Below are positions 1 through 8,622 of a stretch of DNA of 64,000 bases, piece by piece; position 1 is the first letter of the stretch; every line of letters starts with the position of its first letter. Origin of the DNA: VFMC01 sp046331225 (lineage in GTDB: Bacteria; Actinomycetota; Acidimicrobiia; Acidimicrobiales; Ilumatobacteraceae); the NCBI GenBank assembly GCA_046331225.1, contig JAXLRF010000002.1:248001-312000 (forward strand), in the 5' to 3' direction. The notes beneath the pieces were generated by a model. It made no database searches and was not told where the DNA came from. It worked only from the letters and a program-made list of their open reading frames with translations. The position numbers and the translations under genes were made by a program.

Positions 1-248
1 ACCGTGCGGAGCTCGAGCGTGTTGACCACGAGTTGGCCGAGCGCGTGCAGCTTCAGACCGAGCCGGTACCGGTCGTCGTCGGTCTTCACGACGAACCCCT
101 GCTCGGCCAAGGTGCTGAGGATGCGATGCACACTGCTCTTGCCCATGCCGAGCGTGCGCGCCAACTCGGACACGCCGAGCACCGGACGCTCGTAGCTGAA
201 CGCCTGCAGGACCTGCAGGGCCTTGGTCACCGTGCTCAGCTGGTCCAT
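1..248 (-). CDS. IclR-family transcriptional regulator, N-terminal part only
   Basis: The 82 codons visible before the window edge encode a winged helix-turn-helix of the IclR type: the helices around VTKALQVLQAF and LGVSELARTLGMGKSSVHRIL, followed by the wing and the RYRLGLKLHALG segment that leads into the effector-binding domain. The effector domain lies outside the window, so the ligand cannot be guessed. The ATG lies 20 bp after the stop of the PEP-mobile-domain gene on the same strand, so the two are probably co-transcribed. IclR proteins usually control neighbouring catabolic genes. That this one regulates the upstream enzyme is inference. Confidence 0.85.
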   Translation of the reverse strand, partial: MDQLSTVTKALQVLQAFSYERPVLGVSELARTLGMGKSSVHRILSTLAEQGFVVKTDDDRYRLGLKLHALGQLVVNTLELRT

Positions 249-268
249 GCGGCGCCGATCGGTCCCGC

Positions 269-2104
269 TCAGTCCAACACCGTGACGGTGCCGGCCGACC
301 CGTCGAGGCGGACGCGTTGCCCGGTGCGCAGCCGTTGCGTCGCCCACACCGCACCGGTCACGGCGGGCAACCCGTACTCGCGGCACACGATCGCGGTGTG
401 GCTCATCATCCCGCCGCTCTCGGTGATCGTGCCGGCGATCGACGCGAACACCGGCGCCCAACTGGGCGCGGTCAGCTCGGCGACCAGGATCTCACCGTCC
501 TCGACGGCCTCGAGGTCGTCGACCCTGCGCACCACCCGCACCCGGCCCTCGACCACACCGGGCGAGGCCGGGCACCCGCTGATCTGCCGGTCGTCGAGAT
601 CGCTCGCCCACTGGCGCAGCGACTCGGCGGTGAGCCCCCAGAGCATCACCGTGAACGGCTCGGTCACGATCGCCGGCGGTTCGCCGAGCACGGCCGGCGG
701 GGTGCTGCGGGCGCACGCGGCGAGGATCGCCTCGCGGCGACGGATCTCGGCCGGCCAGCGGCGAGGTCCCAGCGCCGGGCCGCCGGTCGCCCACGACGAC
801 AGCAGGTCGCGCATCGCCTGCTCGACCTCGTCGGGTCGCAGCAGGAAGAGGTCGTCCGGCCGTGGCCAGAAGCCGGCGTCGACGAACAGCGCCGACAGCT
901 CACGGAACCGGCGCCACACCAGCGTCATGCCCCAGTGCTCGACGTAGAAGTTGTGGTTCTCGACGAAGTGGAACACCGTGCGGGCCAGTGCGAGCTTCTC
1001 GTCGAACCGGCAGCGATCGGCCGCGCCGAGCCCCACGCGCACCCGATCGGCGATGAGCTCCCGCTCGTGCAGCACGGTCTCGGTCGGCACGTCGATGCGG
1101 GCACCCGAGCGCAGCTGCTCGACGTAGTGACGGACGAACCCCAACGGGTACTCCAGACGGTCGGCCCAGATCGGGTCGTCGACGTAGAACCCCGACCCCG
1201 TCGAGTAGTTGAACCACGGCTCCTTCGCCACGTCGAGCTGCGCCACCCACCGGCGACCTGCGTCGGTGGTGCGCATCACGTCGATCACCTCGCCGACCGG
1301 GGTGTCGACCAGCACGTCGTCGACCCCGAGCTCGATCGCCGCGCGTGCGAGCGAGCGCAGCTCGTGATCCGGGCGGAACAGATCGACGTCGATGCCCGCC
1401 ACCATGCGGGCCAGTTCGAGTTCGGACACGGCCGACGACACCGAACGGCAGAACGCGAACAGGTCGAGGTACGCGGCGTACCCGAGCCCGAGGAACTCGA
1501 AGTGCGACTGCCACAGCTCGGTCACCAGGTCGAGCAGTGTGTGGAAGGCGTGGGTCACCTGCCACACCCGTCCCGTGCCGTGCCCCTCGAGCACCTCCGA
1601 CGTCGGCATCACGTCCGGCAACGACGGCACCTCGAGGGCGTCGAGCCGACCGATCAGCTCGCGGATGCGTTCCATCCATCCGGCGTACAGCTCGTCCCAG
1701 TGGGCGTAGTAGTGGCCCGCCCGTTCGGCGAAGGAATCGGCCCGCTCCTCGACCACTGCCACGTCGTCGATCGCGCCGGGGCTCAGATACGGGTAGCCGT
1801 GCAGGATCCGCACGTCGATGCCACGGGCCGCCGGGATCGTGTAATGGCGGTGGTTGAACTGCCCGAGCGCCGTCATCACGTCGTGCAGGACCGCCGCCTC
1901 GAACGGACGCAGCGGACGGGTCCAGTGCACGGTCTCGCGGAACCAGAACGCCGACTCTTCGTACTCGCGGCGCTCGGCACCGAACGGCAGCGCGTATCCG
2001 TACAGGTCGCGCCAGCCCTCGGCCCCCGGCGGATCGGCCACGTCGAGCGGCCGCACGCGCCGGCGCACCGCGCGATCGCGCGCCACGTCCTGGCTGCTCA
2101 CCAT
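269..2104 (-). CDS. PEP-utilising enzyme mobile-domain (phosphohistidine swivelling) protein
   Basis: About 611 residues. The C-terminal 90 residues are a PEP-utilising mobile domain (SGCPASPGVVEGRVRVV, then GGMMSHTAIVCREYGLPAV), in which the His of the SHTA motif is the phosphohistidine of this family. The N-terminal 500 residues are mostly helical and resemble neither the ATP-grasp PPDK_N domain nor the TIM-barrel PEP domain, so the protein would need a partner kinase or use the mobile domain differently. Two starts are close: the ATG at 2104 and a GTG at 2101. A strong AGGAGG lies just upstream and its spacing fits the GTG better. It probably forms an operon with the IclR gene. The substrate is unknown. 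Related architectures occur in phenylphosphate-synthase-like and rifampin-phosphotransferase-like proteins. Confidence 0.7.
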   Translation of the reverse strand: MVSSQDVARDRAVRRRVRPLDVADPPGAEGWRDLYGYALPFGAERREYEESAFWFRETVHWTRPLRPFEAAVLHDVMTALGQFNHRHYTIPAARGIDVRILHGYPYLSPGAIDDVAVVEERADSFAERAGHYYAHWDELYAGWMERIRELIGRLDALEVPSLPDVMPTSEVLEGHGTGRVWQVTHAFHTLLDLVTELWQSHFEFLGLGYAAYLDLFAFCRSVSSAVSELELARMVAGIDVDLFRPDHELRSLARAAIELGVDDVLVDTPVGEVIDVMRTTDAGRRWVAQLDVAKEPWFNYSTGSGFYVDDPIWADRLEYPLGFVRHYVEQLRSGARIDVPTETVLHERELIADRVRVGLGAADRCRFDEKLALARTVFHFVENHNFYVEHWGMTLVWRRFRELSALFVDAGFWPRPDDLFLLRPDEVEQAMRDLLSSWATGGPALGPRRWPAEIRRREAILAACARSTPPAVLGEPPAIVTEPFTVMLWGLTAESLRQWASDLDDRQISGCPASPGVVEGRVRVVRRVDDLEAVEDGEILVAELTAPSWAPVFASIAGTITESGGMMSHTAIVCREYGLPAVTGAVWATQRLRTGQRVRLDGSAGTVTVLD

Positions 2105-2244
2105 CCCCTCCTCGGGTCCCCTCGCGATCGCCGCGACGCACGAAGCGCCGTTCCGCACCCCCACGTCGTGCGATCTCGGCCGACCCTAGACGGCGACCGG
2201 TTCCCAGGTCGACGAAACCGTTCCGCGAGACGAAACGCTCGTCC

Positions 2245-3135
2245 TCACGCGCGGATCCAGCTCTCGGGGCACATGAACGGGCCGTACAGCTGGCGGTCGA
2301 CGAACGGCCGCGCCGGGTACACGGCGGCATCGCCGTCGGCGAGCCACGCCCCCCACCAGCTGAACGTGCTGTTCGCACACACGTGTCGCCGGAACCGGGT
2401 CATCAGCGCCAGGTCCGAGGTGGCCGTGCCGCCCAGCACCGGCACCACCTCGCACCCGAGGCGGTCCGCGAGCGCGGACCCGATGCCGTTGCCCGGCTCG
2501 TCGGAGAACACGAACAGCCGACCGAGGGGACCGGTGCGCTCCACGATCGCCGTGAGCGCGTCGAGGTAGTACCAGAGCCCGAGCGTGCCGTAGCGAGCCG
2601 TGAACCGGATGTCGTGCGCGATGTCACCACGCCGCACGTGCACCGACACGTCGTCCGGCCCGATCGGCAACGACGGCGTGGGCGGATGGTGCGCGTCGAG
2701 CCAGCCGAGCACCGTGGCGCGAGTCGCCGCGGTGTCGCCCAGGTACGACGGCGACTGCCAGTTGCCGTCGAGGATCACGGGGTGCGGCGACCGCTCGAGC
2801 AGCCACGGCAGGTCGAGCACCTCGTGGAACCCGGGGTCGCACAGATAGCGGACGACCACCCCGCCCCGGGTGCGGTACGGGAAACGCCACAGGTACCGCT
2901 CACCGCGTCGCTCTGGCCGCCACGCCTCGATGCGCACGTCGGGCACCAGGTGCTCGAGCTCGAACGGCCGCGTCGGATCGGGTGCGTCGAGCAGCATCAC
3001 CATCGTCCGCCCGGTGGCCTCGGCCACCGATGTGCCGCAGCTCACCTGGAACAGCTGGTTGCCGAGCCCACCGCCGACGTGCACGTACAGCACCGGGTCG
3101 TCGCCCGAGGCGAACCGGAGACGCCCGCCGAACAC
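2245..3135 (-). CDS. GT11 family alpha-1,2-fucosyltransferase
   Basis: About 296 residues with the hallmarks of glycosyltransferase family 11: the N-terminal GGLGNQLFQ donor-binding motif, VHVRRGDI in the middle (the HxRRxD GDP-fucose motif) and NSTFSWWGAWL near the C-terminus. Family members transfer fucose from GDP-fucose to galactose in cell-surface polysaccharides. The start is the GTG at 3135, two bases after the stop of the DUF5317-like gene. A later GTG at 3093 is possible but would cut close to the donor motif. It is the last gene of a tight minus-strand run with the DUF5317-like protein and the GGDEF/EAL protein. No GDP-fucose biosynthesis genes are in the window. Confidence 0.85.
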   Translation of the reverse strand: MFGGRLRFASGDDPVLYVHVGGGLGNQLFQVSCGTSVAEATGRTMVMLLDAPDPTRPFELEHLVPDVRIEAWRPERRGERYLWRFPYRTRGGVVVRYLCDPGFHEVLDLPWLLERSPHPVILDGNWQSPSYLGDTAATRATVLGWLDAHHPPTPSLPIGPDDVSVHVRRGDIAHDIRFTARYGTLGLWYYLDALTAIVERTGPLGRLFVFSDEPGNGIGSALADRLGCEVVPVLGGTATSDLALMTRFRRHVCANSTFSWWGAWLADGDAAVYPARPFVDRQLYGPFMCPESWIRA

Positions 3136-3137
3136 GA

Positions 3138-3713
3138 TCAGCCCGCGGCGAGCGGCGTCGGTGCCACGGTCGCGACACGACGGCGTTCGAACAGGCTCGA
3201 GCCGCACAGCGCGTGCAGCACCACGAACGCGCCGACCACGAGAAGGACGTCGCCGATGCTGAACACGTTCGACAGTGGCCAGCTCGCCGGGATCGGGAAC
3301 ACGTCGCCGAGGAACAGCAGGCGGGGATGTGCCACCATCGCGGAGTTCGAGAACTCGCCGTCGGCGATGTTCATGCCCGCCACACGTGTGGCCCACGCGC
3401 CGGCCGGCATCGTGCCGCCGTTCGCGACGATCGCCGCGAAGTTGAGGCCGCCACCCAGGCCGACCAGCCACAGACCCCGCAGGTGCAGGTTCACGATCAG
3501 GAACGCCGCGGCCAACAGGTACGAGGCCAGGTGCACCGCCCCGGCGATCGGTTCGAGTTGCCGCGGAGCCACGCTGATGACGATCGTCTGGGCGACGAAG
3601 CCCGTGATGATCAACCACGTCTCCTCGACCTCGACCTCGGCGACGCGCGAGAGGCGCCCTCCGAGCAGCGGCACCGAGACGATCACCAGGCCGAGCAGGA
3701 CGAGGACGATCAC
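3138..3713 (-). CDS. DUF5317-like integral membrane protein
   Basis: 191 residues with about five hydrophobic segments. The pattern fits DUF5317: an N-terminal hydrophobic helix ending in SVPLLGGRLSR, a middle section LNFAAIVANGGTMPAG, then LFLGDVFPIP and NVFSIGDVLLVVGAF. The GTG start overlaps the stop of the upstream GGDEF/EAL gene as GTGA, and the downstream fucosyltransferase begins two bases after its stop, so the three genes are almost certainly translated from one mRNA. The family has no established biochemical function. A role near surface polysaccharide or c-di-GMP signalling is inferred only from the neighbours. Confidence 0.75.
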   Translation of the reverse strand: MIVLVLLGLVIVSVPLLGGRLSRVAEVEVEETWLIITGFVAQTIVISVAPRQLEPIAGAVHLASYLLAAAFLIVNLHLRGLWLVGLGGGLNFAAIVANGGTMPAGAWATRVAGMNIADGEFSNSAMVAHPRLLFLGDVFPIPASWPLSNVFSIGDVLLVVGAFVVLHALCGSSLFERRRVATVAPTPLAAG

Positions 3714-5854
3714 GACGTCCCCTGTGCCACGGGAGTCCCGACGGTCGGTTCGACCGGACCGCGCGTCGCCGGTGGCGTGGTGCGCGTGCCTCGGCCGACA
3801 CAGCGGTCGAGCCACCGCACCGCCTCGTCCAGCGGCATCGGCCGCGCGATCAGGTAGCCCTGCACCAGGTCGCAGCCCATCGACACCAACTTGTTCGACG
3901 CATCGGTGCTGTCGACGCCCTCGGCCACCGTGGTGAGACCCAGGTTGTGGGCGAGGTCGATGATGCCGCGCACGATCGCCTCGTCACCGGCGTCGATCGG
4001 CAGGTCGCGCACGAAGCTGCGGTCGATCTTGATCGTCTCGACCGGCAGGTCGCGCAGGCTGGTGAGCGACGAGTAGCCGGTGCCGAAGTCGTCGATGCAC
4101 AACCGCACGCCCAACGGTTCGATCGCGCCGAGCACGGCCGCGACCTTCTCCGGGTGGGAGAGGACCGTGTTCTCGGTGATCTCGAGCTCGAGCAACGACC
4201 CTTCGTAGCGGTGCTTCTCGAGCGCGCTCGACACCACCTTCGGGAACCCGAGGTCGTTGAGGTTGCGAGCCGACGCGTTGACCGCCACCCGCACCTCGGG
4301 ATGCGCGTCCTGCCAACGGGCCGCGTCGCGCAGCGCACGGTCGAGCGCGTACTCGGTGAGCGGGACGATCAACTCGGTGTGCTCGGCCACCGGCACGAAC
4401 TCGCTGGGCATCACGAGCCCGAGTCGCGGGTGACGCCAGCGGATCAGCGCCTCCATCGCCACGGGTCGTCCCGTCGCGAGGTCGAGCTGCGGCTGATACC
4501 ACATCTCCAGTTCCTCGCGCTCGAGACCGCGTTCGAGCTCGGCGAGCAGGTCGACCCGGCCCGTGGCGCCGTCGGCCACCGAGTCCTTGTAGAGCTGCAC
4601 CGAGTTGCCGGACTTCTTCGCCGCGTACATCGCGAGATCGGCGGCCTGGAACAGGGTCGCTTCGTCGCGACCGTGCACCGGCCACATCGCCACGCCCACG
4701 CTCGCGGCCGACGCCACCGGGAACCCCGACGCCAGGTACGGCTGTGCGAGCGAGGCGCGCAGCTCGTCGGCCCAGCGCAGCACCTCGGCCTCGTCGGCGA
4801 GTCGCGTGATCAGCACCGCGAACTCGTCGCCGCCCAACCGAGCCGCGACGTGACCGGGTCGCTGCAGCGACCGCAGGCGCGACCCCACCTCGGCGAGTAC
4901 GGCGTCGCCGACGTGATGGCCGAGGCGGTCGTTGATGTCCTTGAAGTCGTCGAGGTCGACGAGCACCAGCGCGCAGCGGTCGTCGGGGTCGCGCTCGCCC
5001 AGTTCGGAGCTGATGCGCGCGGTGAACGCTCGCCGGTTCCACAGCTCGGTGAGCACGTCGTGGTTGGCCTCGTGCTCGTTCGCCAGTGCCGAGCGCGTGT
5101 TGATGTGCACCATCAGCGCCACCACCACGACGAGCGGCAGCAGGAAGACGCTGCGGGCCGCCACCACGACGAAGATCGGGGCGAGTGCCACGAGTGCCAC
5201 GTCGCTCAGGAAGTTGAGCATCAGCCCGCGACGGAGCATCACGGTCACCTTGGTGCCCTCGTGCAGCGCCAGGGCGATGCAGGTGAGCACACTGTTGGTG
5301 AGGAACATCGCCACGCCCGCCAGCGCGATCGCGACGAACCACACGGCGGTGAGCGCATGGTCGTGCGCGAGCGTCTCGAGCTCGTCGGTGCCGATCAACA
5401 CGAGGGCGGCGACGCTGAGCGACAGCGCCGTCTGGCCGCCGTTGAACGCGACCCGTTGCAACGGCTTGCGGTGCACGAGGTCGCCGATCACGCTGGCGCC
5501 CGCCATCGCGATCACGGCGACCGTGGGCGCAGGGAGGATCAGCAGCGCGAACGCGAAGGCCCACGACGCCGTCACCTCGCCGCCGTCGTGCAGCTTCAAC
5601 CACTTGAGCGTGCGCACCTCACCCATCACGAGCAGCAGGCACAGCACCACCAGGGTCGGCACCGAGGGACCGAAGAGCGGCTGATGGACGGTCAGGCCAC
5701 GTACGGCGATCGACACGGCGATGCCGGCGATGGTGACCGAGGCGACGAAGAGGTTCAGCGCCGTGCGATGCGACGCTGGTTCGGGGGCGCGTGGCGACGC
5801 CGTCCCGGCCTGATCGGCGGACGTGGCCTGCCGGTCGTCGTCGTCGCTGTTCAC
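3710..5854 (-). CDS. Membrane-anchored GGDEF/EAL c-di-GMP turnover protein
   Basis: 714 residues. Residues 30-250 contain about seven or eight hydrophobic segments forming an N-terminal membrane sensor module. A GGDEF domain follows (LTELWNRRAF near 268, intact GGDEF at 341-345) and then an EAL domain (EAL at 468-470, later ELEITENTVL, CIDDFGTGYSSL and KIDRSF). Both catalytic signatures are intact, so it could make and degrade c-di-GMP. The product-inhibition I-site that should read RxxD five residues before GGDEF reads RPGH, so allosteric feedback is probably lost. It starts at GTG 5854 and overlaps the next gene by GTGA. The signal sensed by the membrane module is unknown. Confidence 0.92.
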   Translation of the reverse strand: MNSDDDDRQATSADQAGTASPRAPEPASHRTALNLFVASVTIAGIAVSIAVRGLTVHQPLFGPSVPTLVVLCLLLVMGEVRTLKWLKLHDGGEVTASWAFAFALLILPAPTVAVIAMAGASVIGDLVHRKPLQRVAFNGGQTALSLSVAALVLIGTDELETLAHDHALTAVWFVAIALAGVAMFLTNSVLTCIALALHEGTKVTVMLRRGLMLNFLSDVALVALAPIFVVVAARSVFLLPLVVVVALMVHINTRSALANEHEANHDVLTELWNRRAFTARISSELGERDPDDRCALVLVDLDDFKDINDRLGHHVGDAVLAEVGSRLRSLQRPGHVAARLGGDEFAVLITRLADEAEVLRWADELRASLAQPYLASGFPVASAASVGVAMWPVHGRDEATLFQAADLAMYAAKKSGNSVQLYKDSVADGATGRVDLLAELERGLEREELEMWYQPQLDLATGRPVAMEALIRWRHPRLGLVMPSEFVPVAEHTELIVPLTEYALDRALRDAARWQDAHPEVRVAVNASARNLNDLGFPKVVSSALEKHRYEGSLLELEITENTVLSHPEKVAAVLGAIEPLGVRLCIDDFGTGYSSLTSLRDLPVETIKIDRSFVRDLPIDAGDEAIVRGIIDLAHNLGLTTVAEGVDSTDASNKLVSMGCDLVQGYLIARPMPLDEAVRWLDRCVGRGTRTTPPATRGPVEPTVGTPVAQGTS

Positions 5855-5953
5855 GTGCTGCCCATCTGTTCGTCGGGTGCCGCGCTCCCCTCCGCTCGGG
5901 GGGTCGTCACCGGAGGATCATCGACCGTTTCCGTGGTCGTCTTGAGGAACGAC

Positions 5954-5979
5954 GAGGGGGATCCCGTGGGATCCCCCTC
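5954..5979. terminator. Perfect inverted repeat, terminator-like, downstream of the micropeptide genes
   Basis: GAGGGGGATCCC, two bases, then GGGATCCCCCTC: a perfect 12-bp inverted repeat. It lies 117 bp after the stop of the micropeptide at 6096 and 100 bp before the GGDEF/EAL start on the same strand, so it could end the micropeptide transcript. No T-run follows on the minus strand, so rho-independent action is not certain. The rest of 5855-6095 holds no convincing gene. Confidence 0.5.
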
Positions 5980-5980
5980 T

Positions 5981-6015
5981 GTCGAGTTGTCGAGTTGTCG
6001 AGTTGTCGAGTTGTC
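5981..6015. repeat. 8-bp tandem repeat (GTCGAGTT)4.4
   Basis: Four exact copies of GTCGAGTT followed by GTC, directly beside the 5954-5979 inverted repeat. The region is intergenic. Simple repeats of this kind can change copy number by slippage. A phase-variable effect on the downstream c-di-GMP gene is possible but unsupported. Confidence 0.9.
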
Positions 6016-6095
6016 CGCGCCGTCGCTGTCGGCGTCGTCCGGTCGGGGCCGACGAGCCTCGGCGGGCCTCGGCGGGCAGGGGCCTCAGGCGCCGT

Positions 6096-6206
6096 TCACC
6101 ACTTCCAGGGGGCGGCGACGGTGAGGACGAGGGCGCCGACGGCGGCCACGGCCTGGACGGCCACGACGGCGGTCCGGACCTTCGAGTGCTTCGTGATCTG
6201 CTGCAT
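6096..6206 (-). CDS. 36-residue hydrophobic micropeptide ending AAPWKW
   Basis: A short ORF with a strong Shine-Dalgarno (GGAGG about 9 bases before the ATG). The N-terminal 12 residues are polar and basic (MQQITKHSKVR), residues 13-32 form one Ala/Val-rich transmembrane stretch, and the peptide ends AAPWKW. The neighbouring small ORF at 6221-6313 has the same layout and ends AAPKKW, which argues that both are real genes and paralogues. The good RBS also supports translation. The function is unknown: candidates are a membrane-active small protein, a type I toxin-like peptide or a small regulator of a membrane complex. Confidence 0.6.
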   Translation of the reverse strand: MQQITKHSKVRTAVVAVQAVAAVGALVLTVAAPWKW

Positions 6207-6220
6207 GTGGATCTCCCTCC

Positions 6221-6313
6221 TCACCACTTCTTCGGGGCCGCGACGGCGACGACGGTGACGACCAGGGTGACGACCTTGGTGACGGTGCTCACGTGCGGGA
6301 TGCGGGTGCTCAT
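6221..6313 (-). CDS. 30-residue hydrophobic micropeptide ending AAPKKW
   Basis: It lies 14 bp upstream of the 36-residue micropeptide on the same strand. A short polar head (MSTRIPHVSTVTK) precedes a 13-residue Val-rich hydrophobic stretch and the ending AAPKKW. An in-frame ATG four codons upstream (6325) is an alternative start. The shared C-terminal AAPxKW with its neighbour is the best evidence that both are genuine; no convincing Shine-Dalgarno was seen for this one. A TTGACG hexamer on the minus strand at 6349-6354 could be the -35 of a shared promoter, but no good -10 follows. Function unknown. Confidence 0.5.
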   Translation of the reverse strand: MSTRIPHVSTVTKVVTLVVTVVAVAAPKKW

Positions 6314-6529
6314 GGCAACGATCATGCGGATCCACCGCCGGGATGTCACGTCAAGTGTTGGTCTGAACGCAGGCGATGCAATTGTCACGTTGCGTGTCGA
6401 ACGCGCCACGCGCGAAACCCACACACCGCGTCCGGTGGTGGTCGAAGCGCCGCAGGTCGACGGCGCCACACCATGTGGTGGCGGACGCGCGACGAGCGCT
6501 CGATCTTGACGGACGTGCCGCCGACGGGC

Positions 6530-7243
6530 TCAGACGCCGGGAATGCTGCCAGCTCGACGATCGGCCGCGATCTGCGCGTCCATCCGTTCGAGCACGCCGC
6601 CGCGCAACGAACGCACCGTGCCCGCGTACGCCAGCCGGGACAACCCCGCCATCGCCACGCCGGCGGCCACCGCGGCCTCGAGCACGTCGGCCTCCGGCAC
6701 CACCTGGTCGAGGAACCCGGCATCGATCGCACCACGCCCGTCGGTCACCCGCGCGAGCGCGACCGCCTGCTGGAGGTGGCGACGGCTGAGCCGCTCGGCC
6801 GAGATCGTCATCGCCCAGTCGGGCAGCACCATCCCGATCGCCACCTCGTTGAGGCCGATCTTGCAGTCGACATCGGCACCGATGCGCAGGTCGCAGCCGA
6901 GCAGCAGCAGCGCCCCCGCCGCCAGCGCGTGGCCCGTGCACGCCGCCACGACCGGCACCGAACAGCCATAGGTACGCCGCACGAGCGCCCCGCCGTCGGC
7001 CACCAGCTCCGAGATCGCGGCGATGTCACCGCCACGCATCACGTCGAGGTCGAAGCCGGCGCAGAACTTGCCCGGGCGGCCGTGGAGCACGAGCGCCGAG
7101 ACCGACGCGTCGCCCTCGGCCGCGTCGATCGCGTCCTGGAGCGCGCGGATGGTGCCGCGCGACAGCGCGTTGGCGCGACCGTCGTCGAGGTGGGCGATCA
7201 GGACGGCGTCGCGGCGTTCGAGGGTGACGGGCGCATCGGGCAT
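6530..7243 (-). CDS. Enoyl-CoA hydratase/isomerase (crotonase) family protein
   Basis: 237 residues from the ATG at 7243, slightly shorter than the usual 255-260. Crotonase landmarks are present: GRPGKFCAGFDLDVMRGGD (first oxyanion-hole loop and CoA site), TGHALAAGALLLLGCDLRIG (second oxyanion hole) and GLNEVAIGMVLPDWA, where the Glu is at the usual catalytic-acid region. Family members hydrate or isomerise acyl-CoA thioesters. The LNE in place of the common LPE suggests a divergent subgroup, so substrate and exact reaction are open. It is divergent from the MFS gene across 96 bp and stands alone. The 216 bp downstream to the micropeptides hold nothing recognisable. Confidence 0.85.
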   Translation of the reverse strand: MPDAPVTLERRDAVLIAHLDDGRANALSRGTIRALQDAIDAAEGDASVSALVLHGRPGKFCAGFDLDVMRGGDIAAISELVADGGALVRRTYGCSVPVVAACTGHALAAGALLLLGCDLRIGADVDCKIGLNEVAIGMVLPDWAMTISAERLSRRHLQQAVALARVTDGRGAIDAGFLDQVVPEADVLEAAVAAGVAMAGLSRLAYAGTVRSLRGGVLERMDAQIAADRRAGSIPGV

Positions 7244-7339
7244 GTGCGGAGGGTAGGCGCGAGCCGGAGGGCGCGGACGCGACGGCGTCTCTGGACCGGT
7301 CAAGAACCGGCGGGCCACCACCGCCTAGATTGGGACGCC

Positions 7340-8572
7340 GTGACCTCACCCCAGACCGCCCCAGTCGACGCCACCGTCCCGACGTCGCTGCGTCGGTCGG
7401 GGTTCGCCACCGCCACGCTGTTCCTCGTCAACGGCGCCACCTTCTCGAACTGGCTGCCCCGCATCTCCGAGATCCGCGACCGGCTCGGTCTCGGCAACGC
7501 CGGCCTCGGCGTCACACTGCTCGGCGGCGGCCTCGGCGGCGTGATCGGTGCCCTCCTCGTCGGCCGCGTGTCCGAACGGCTCGGCAGCAGCCGCCTGCTG
7601 TCGGCTGCGGCGATCACGCTGTCGCTCGGCATGCCGCTCATCGCATTCGCCCCGCACGCCGTCGTCCTGCTCGCACTGCTCACCCTGCTCGGCACGTTCG
7701 ACGTCTTCAACGACGTGGCCATGAACACCCAGGCGGTGATGGTGCAGGAGCGGTCGGGCCGCCAGATCATGAACCGGCTGCACGGCATGTGGAGCCTCGG
7801 CTTCACGGGTGGCGCGCTGCTCGGCTCGCTCGCTCGCGCCGCCGAGATCGGCATCCGCTGGCACCTCGCGGTCGTCGGCGCGGTGCTGCTCACCACCGTG
7901 TTGACGTGCCGCCGCTGGTTCATCCCCGACGACCCCGTGCCGCACCCACACCCGCACGCCCGACCCGACCACGACGGGCACCCGACACCCGCGCCCGCGC
8001 GGCGACGGCCCAATGCGGCGATGGTCGCGATGGCGCTCGCCGCCGTCGGGGCGATCACGCTCGAGGTCACCCCCAACGACTGGGCGGCCGTGTTCTTCAA
8101 CGACGTGTTCGACGCCGGACGCGTCGCCGGCTTCGGCACCGTCGCCTGTGCGGGCGCGATGCTCGTCGGCCGCCTCGCCGGCGACCACGTCCTCGAACGG
8201 CTGGGCGAGCACCGGATGACCACGCTGTCGTTCTGGCTCATCGGTGTGGGCCTCGTGGTGACGGTGGTGGCGCCCTGGCCCGCCGTCGCCGTCGGCGGGC
8301 TCGTCGTGTGGGGCCTCGGCCTCGCCCCGGTGTTCCCCCTGCTGTACACCACCGCCGCCCGCCTGCCCGGCACGTCGGCCGGCGCCGGCCTCGGCTGGAT
8401 GCTGCTCGGCCAGCGCTTCGGCGCCATGCTCACCGCCGTGAGCATCGGTGGCGTGTCGCAACTGCAGGGCATGCGCACCGCGTTCGGCGTCGTGGCGGGT
8501 GCGGCGCTCGCGCTGATGCTGGTGTCGCTCCGCGAGGGCAGCGCCGCCGCCGAGCGCTCGCCGGCGACCTGA
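7340..8572 (+). CDS. MFS transporter (YbjJ-like)
   Basis: About 410 residues with twelve predicted hydrophobic segments in two halves, separated by a His/Pro/Arg-rich cytoplasmic loop (VPHPHPHARPDHDGHPTP) near residue 200. The segment FDVFNDVAMNTQAVMVQ followed by RLHGMWSLGFTGGALLG is typical of the YbjJ-type major facilitator branch. Substrate unknown. The GTG start at 7340 lies 8 nt after a TAGATT box (7326-7331), so the mRNA may be leaderless. The last codons run into an 11-bp tandem repeat. Divergent from the crotonase. Confidence 0.85.
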   Translation: MTSPQTAPVDATVPTSLRRSGFATATLFLVNGATFSNWLPRISEIRDRLGLGNAGLGVTLLGGGLGGVIGALLVGRVSERLGSSRLLSAAAITLSLGMPLIAFAPHAVVLLALLTLLGTFDVFNDVAMNTQAVMVQERSGRQIMNRLHGMWSLGFTGGALLGSLARAAEIGIRWHLAVVGAVLLTTVLTCRRWFIPDDPVPHPHPHARPDHDGHPTPAPARRRPNAAMVAMALAAVGAITLEVTPNDWAAVFFNDVFDAGRVAGFGTVACAGAMLVGRLAGDHVLERLGEHRMTTLSFWLIGVGLVVTVVAPWPAVAVGGLVVWGLGLAPVFPLLYTTAARLPGTSAGAGLGWMLLGQRFGAMLTAVSIGGVSQLQGMRTAFGVVAGAALALMLVSLREGSAAAERSPAT

Positions 8573-8609
8573 TCGCGACCTGATCGCCGCCCGATCGCCG
8601 CCCGATCCC
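8566..8609. repeat. Four tandem 11-bp units at the end of the MFS gene
   Basis: GACCTGATCGC occurs twice in succession and is followed by CGCCCGATCGC and CGCCCGATCCC, four head-to-tail 11-bp units. The first unit contains the MFS stop codon, so expansion or contraction would leave the protein unchanged. Confidence 0.85.
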
Positions 8610-8622
8610 GCACCAGGTCGAT

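Noticed and set aside
900..2378. Other long ORFs overlapping the PEP-domain gene on the same strand
   Set aside because: Low-complexity Arg/Ala/Gly composition, a frame shadow of the true gene.
317..2569. Long plus-strand ORF of 750 codons opposite the PEP-domain gene
   Set aside because: Arg/His/Pro-rich antisense shadow, typical of GC-rich codon bias; no family features.
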